Shown piece after piece: positions 61,559 to 64,000 of a DNA stretch of 64,000 nt (position 1 is the stretch's first letter; the number at the start of each line of letters is the position of its first letter). The stretch lies in assembly GCF_030272695.1 (NCBI RefSeq), contig NZ_JARFYN010000030.1, forward strand, positions 1 through 64,000. The letters run 5' to 3'. Both the position numbers and the translations under genes were made by a program. The notes under the pieces were generated by a model. That model was not told the DNA's origin. It searched no databases and was given only the letters and a program-made list of their open reading frames with translations. The DNA comes from Martinezella calliandrae. Its GTDB lineage: Bacteria > Pseudomonadota > Alphaproteobacteria > Rhizobiales > Rhizobiaceae.

Positions 61559-63655
61559 TTAGCGCGTGAAGCTCTGCGCATTGCCGGCATCAACATTGAT
61601 GATGTTGCCGGTCGACTTAGCGGAAAGGTCAGAAGCCAGGAAATAGATAGCTTCCGCAATATCTTCCGGGAAGACGTTCAACTTTAACAATGAACGTTTG
61701 CGGTAATGTTCCTCGAGCTCGTCCACCTCGATCTTCGAAGAGGCAGCGCGCTGTTCGCGCCATTCGCCGTTCCAAATCTTGGAGCCGCGCAGGACGGCGT
61801 CGGGATTGACGGTGTTGACGCGAATGCCCGCCTCCGCACCCTCGAGCGCCAGGCAGCGCGCCAGATGGATTTCGGCTGCCTTGGCCGTGCAATAGGCGGC
61901 CGCATTCGGCGACGAGGCAAGACCGTTCTTGGAGGCGACGAAAACGACGTTGCCGCCGAGGTTCTGGCGGCGGAAAAGCCGGAAGGCCTCACGCGAAACC
62001 AGGAAATAGCCGGTAGCGAGAATGTCGATATTGCGGTTCCACATCGAAAGCTCCGTGCTTTCGATCGGAGCGGAGGAAGCAATACCGGCGTTGGAGACGA
62101 GGATGTCGATACCGCCGAATTCGATGCAGGCTTCTGCAAAGGACGAAATCACAGCGACCTCCTTGGTCACGTCAAGTTTGACGCTGCGCACGGCGTCCGC
62201 ACCGTATTTCTTGGCGAAATCCTCCTGCGTGGTCTCGAGGGCCGCCTGGTCGATGTCGGCGAGCACCACGCAGGCGCCCTCACCCACCAGGCGCGCCGCC
62301 GTTGCGCGGCCAATGCCGCCGGCGCCGCCGGTGACGAAAGCAACGCGGCCGGCAAGGCTTTTCGGCTTCGGCATGCGCTGCAGCTTTGCTTCTTCCAAAA
62401 GCCAATATTCGATATCGAAGGCTTCCTGCTCCGGCAGGCCCTGATATTCGGATACGGTCGACGCGCCGCGCATGACATTGATGGCGTTGACGTAGAACTC
62501 GCCGGCAATGCGCGCCGTCGCCTTGTCGCGGGCAAAGGAGAGCAAGCCGACGCCCGGCACCAGGAAGATAACCGGGTTGGGATCGCGCATGGCAGGCGAA
62601 TTGTCATGCTTGCAGTCGTTGTAATAGCGGGCGTAGTCGGCGCGGTAGGCCTCCAGGGCCTTGTCGAGACCGGCGATGACGGCGTCGGCGTCGGGCTTTT
62701 TAGGATCGAAGTCGACGATCAGCGGCCGGATCTTGGTGCGCAGGAAATGGTCCGGGCAGCTGGTGCCGAGCGCTCCGAGCGGACGGAGGTTTTTCGAATT
62801 GACGAATTCGAGCACGGCATCCTGATCATCGAAATGGCCGAGCTTGCGTTCCGCCTTGCCGATTCGGCCGCGGATTTCCGGCATCAGCTTGGCGGCAATC
62901 GCGCGGCGTTCCGCTTGCGGCAGGCTCTGAACGGCCGCGCCACCGAAAATGGTTTTACCTTCAGTTTTCTCCGCAAACCATTGGATTGCTTTATTGATGA
63001 TCGTCAGCGTCAGTTCGTAGCAGGCCTTCGCGTCGTTCGCCCATGTGAAGAGGCCATGGCTTTCGAGAATGACGCCCTTGGCGTTCGGATGGGCCTTGAC
63101 GAAGGCTTCGAGATCGAGGCCGAGCTGGAAACCGGGACGCCGCCAGGGCAGCCAGCCGATCTCTTCACCGAAGATTTCGCGGGTCAGTTCGCGGGAATTC
63201 TTCGAAGCGGCGATCGCGATGATCGCGTCGGGATGCATATGGTCGACATGGGTGAAGGGCACAAAGCCGTGTAGTGGCGTGTCGATCGACGCAGCGCGGG
63301 CATTGAGGTTGAAGGTGCAATGCGGCAGGAAGCCGACCATGCGATCCTCGTCGGCCACACCCTTGTAGATGCTCTTCAGGCTCTCGAGCTTGTCCTGATA
63401 AAGCGTTGCAAAACCGTCGAGTTTGATCGTTCCGACATCGCCGCCGGAACCTTTGACCCACAGAACTTTGACCTTTTCGCCGGTCAGCGGATCAGTTTCC
63501 ATGACCTTGGCGGATGTATTGCCGCCACCATAATTGGTGATACGCTTGTCGGCGCCGAGCAAATTGGAGCGATAGATGAGCTTGCCCGGCTCATCCAAGC
63601 GGGCCGCATATGCATCATCCCAACGGTTTTCCAGAAGCTGAACGTCAGCCGCCAT
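61559..63655 (-). CDS. rhaD: bifunctional rhamnulose-1-phosphate aldolase/short-chain dehydrogenase
   Basis: 698 residues from the ATG at 63655 (GGGAGG upstream); the frame is open further but no better start exists. The N-terminal class II aldolase domain (LIYRSNLLGADKRITNYGGG; VPFTHVDHMHPDAIIAIAAS; GVILESHGLFTWAND) carries the zinc histidines. The C-terminal short-chain dehydrogenase (FVTGGAGGIGRATAARLVGE; ILVSNAGIASSAPIE; AAYCTAKAAEIHLARCLALE with Tyr and Lys) oxidises the lactaldehyde produced. Such fusions are the RhaD type of Rhizobium rhamnose catabolism, giving dihydroxyacetone phosphate and lactate. Confidence 0.93.
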   Translation of the reverse strand: MAADVQLLENRWDDAYAARLDEPGKLIYRSNLLGADKRITNYGGGNTSAKVMETDPLTGEKVKVLWVKGSGGDVGTIKLDGFATLYQDKLESLKSIYKGVADEDRMVGFLPHCTFNLNARAASIDTPLHGFVPFTHVDHMHPDAIIAIAASKNSRELTREIFGEEIGWLPWRRPGFQLGLDLEAFVKAHPNAKGVILESHGLFTWANDAKACYELTLTIINKAIQWFAEKTEGKTIFGGAAVQSLPQAERRAIAAKLMPEIRGRIGKAERKLGHFDDQDAVLEFVNSKNLRPLGALGTSCPDHFLRTKIRPLIVDFDPKKPDADAVIAGLDKALEAYRADYARYYNDCKHDNSPAMRDPNPVIFLVPGVGLLSFARDKATARIAGEFYVNAINVMRGASTVSEYQGLPEQEAFDIEYWLLEEAKLQRMPKPKSLAGRVAFVTGGAGGIGRATAARLVGEGACVVLADIDQAALETTQEDFAKKYGADAVRSVKLDVTKEVAVISSFAEACIEFGGIDILVSNAGIASSAPIESTELSMWNRNIDILATGYFLVSREAFRLFRRQNLGGNVVFVASKNGLASSPNAAAYCTAKAAEIHLARCLALEGAEAGIRVNTVNPDAVLRGSKIWNGEWREQRAASSKIEVDELEEHYRKRSLLKLNVFPEDIAEAIYFLASDLSAKSTGNIINVDAGNAQSFTR

Positions 63656-63724
63656 GTCATCCTCCCAAAAGGTCATGTCTCGGAGGCGGCCCAAATCGTC
63701 TTCCGACCGCCCTTTACCGTCACG

Positions 63725-63753
63725 ATATCGCTCACGCACAGTCGCTTTGTCAA
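63725..63753 (-). promoter_or_regulatory. candidate rhaD-rhaI promoter
   Basis: On the minus strand TTGACA (63753-63748), a 17-base spacer and CGATAT (63730-63725). Transcription would start about 65 bases upstream of the rhaD start codon. Confidence 0.5.
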
Positions 63754-63776
63754 TCGAAAACGATCATAATTGACAA
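63747..63776. promoter_or_regulatory. inverted repeat in the rhaD/rhaR gap
   Basis: TTGTCAA (63747-63753) and TTGACAA (63770-63776) form an inverted repeat with a 16-base spacer. One arm overlaps the candidate -35 box of rhaD, so it is a likely site for the DeoR-type regulator RhaR. Confidence 0.5.
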
Positions 63777-63815
63777 TGCTGCGATGCAATATGAAAGTTT
63801 TTGAGCGTTTGTGAT

Positions 63816-63828
63816 TGACACTTTGTCA
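63816..63828. promoter_or_regulatory. second inverted repeat, close to rhaR
   Basis: TGACA-CTT-TGTCA, sharing the TGACA half-site of the repeat at 63747-63776. The TTGACA at 63815-63820 also serves as a -35 candidate for rhaR, with a weak AATAAC -10 at 63838-63843. It could let one regulator control both directions. Confidence 0.5.
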
Positions 63829-63860
63829 CATCTACGAAATAACCCGAGAAGGAGGAGCCG

Positions 63861-64000
63861 ATGCACGAACGTGAACGCCATCGCATCATTTTAAGCGCCG
63901 TACAGGAAAAGCCTGTGGTGACGATTCAGGATATTTCTGAATTGACCGAGGCCTCCGAAGCAACGATCCGCCGCGATATTGCGGCCCTGCATGTGCAGGG
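63861..64000 (+). CDS. rhaR: DeoR-family regulator RhaR, N-terminal part (runs off the right edge)
   Basis: The first 46 codons are present: MHERERHRIILSAVQEKPVV, TIQDISELTEASEATIRRDI, AALHVQG. This is the DeoR helix-turn-helix (RxxxILxxVxxxxxVTIxDIxExTxxSEATIRRDI). GGAGGAG precedes the ATG. It is divergent from rhaD-rhaI, the order found for rhaR in the rhizobial rhamnose locus, where it regulates the catabolic and transport genes. Confidence 0.88.
   Translation, partial: MHERERHRIILSAVQEKPVVTIQDISELTEASEATIRRDIAALHVQ

Noticed and set aside
61706..63274. 522-codon open frame on the plus strand across rhaD
   Set aside because: It is antisense to a gene with complete aldolase and dehydrogenase motifs; its translation is rich in Arg, Gly and Asp with no family, as expected for a GC-rich shadow.
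1..64000. CRISPR arrays, tRNA, rRNA or a plasmid replication origin (repABC, parS)
   Set aside because: No regularly spaced repeats, cloverleaf genes or replication genes were seen in this reading; short or divergent ones could still be missed.

Overview
The window reads as accessory-type DNA from a member of the Rhizobiaceae, most likely Rhizobium, on a megaplasmid or secondary replicon. The support is a GC-rich codon bias, many ABC uptake operons each with its own regulator, a divergent rhaDI/rhaR rhamnose locus of the Rhizobium type, small rhizobial-looking proteins, and no ribosomal, tRNA or other core genes. The identification is by protein-family recognition only.

Layout. 1-5.8 kb: the edge of an IS607-type recombinase, a class A penicillin-binding protein, an exported creatininase-family/beta-propeller pair and a GreA/GreB-type factor. 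6-16 kb: a UbiA prenyltransferase, a MarR/isochorismatase/small membrane protein cluster, an alpha/beta hydrolase, two very small proteins, a HAMP-adenylate cyclase, an acetamidase/formamidase, a Kef-type antiporter with a cyclic-nucleotide domain and a xylitol/sorbitol-type dehydrogenase. 16.6-23.6 kb: two DHA2 exporters, a GntR regulator and a deaminase embedded in remnants of broken genes (enolase-family dehydratase, two aldehyde dehydrogenases, a quinone-oxidoreductase-like MDR, an ABC binding protein). 23.6-35.8 kb: the most coherent system, a co-directional cluster of ROK regulator, M81 (MlrC-like) metallopeptidase, GntR regulator, peptide-type ABC importer (binding protein, two permeases, fused double ATPase), gamma-glutamyltransferase, DUF1028 protein and a glutathione peroxidase. 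It looks like an uptake-and-hydrolysis pathway for peptides with gamma-glutamyl or other unusual amide bonds. 36-47 kb: a methyltransferase, then a LacI-controlled sugar locus (TIM-barrel isomerase, Gfo/Idh/MocA dehydrogenase, glucose/mannose-type ABC importer) with two candidate operators, and a second Gfo/Idh/MocA gene.

46.9-50.5 kb: a three-gene acid catabolic operon (tartrate/malate-type dehydrogenase, semialdehyde dehydrogenase with an altered conserved motif, HpaI-type aldolase) preceded by an SDR remnant. 51.4-55.0 kb: an EmrAB efflux pair divergent from its TetR regulator. 55.0-57.4 kb: an intact ROK gene flanked by remnants of a peptide-binding protein fused to a DppC-type permease and of a gamma-glutamyltransferase, i.e. 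a decayed relative of the 24-35 kb cluster. 57.5-60 kb: an NmrA-like oxidoreductase and DoxX-like protein divergent from a LysR regulator. 60.2-64 kb: rhaI and rhaD, divergent from the start of rhaR. No CRISPR array, tRNA or rRNA was seen.
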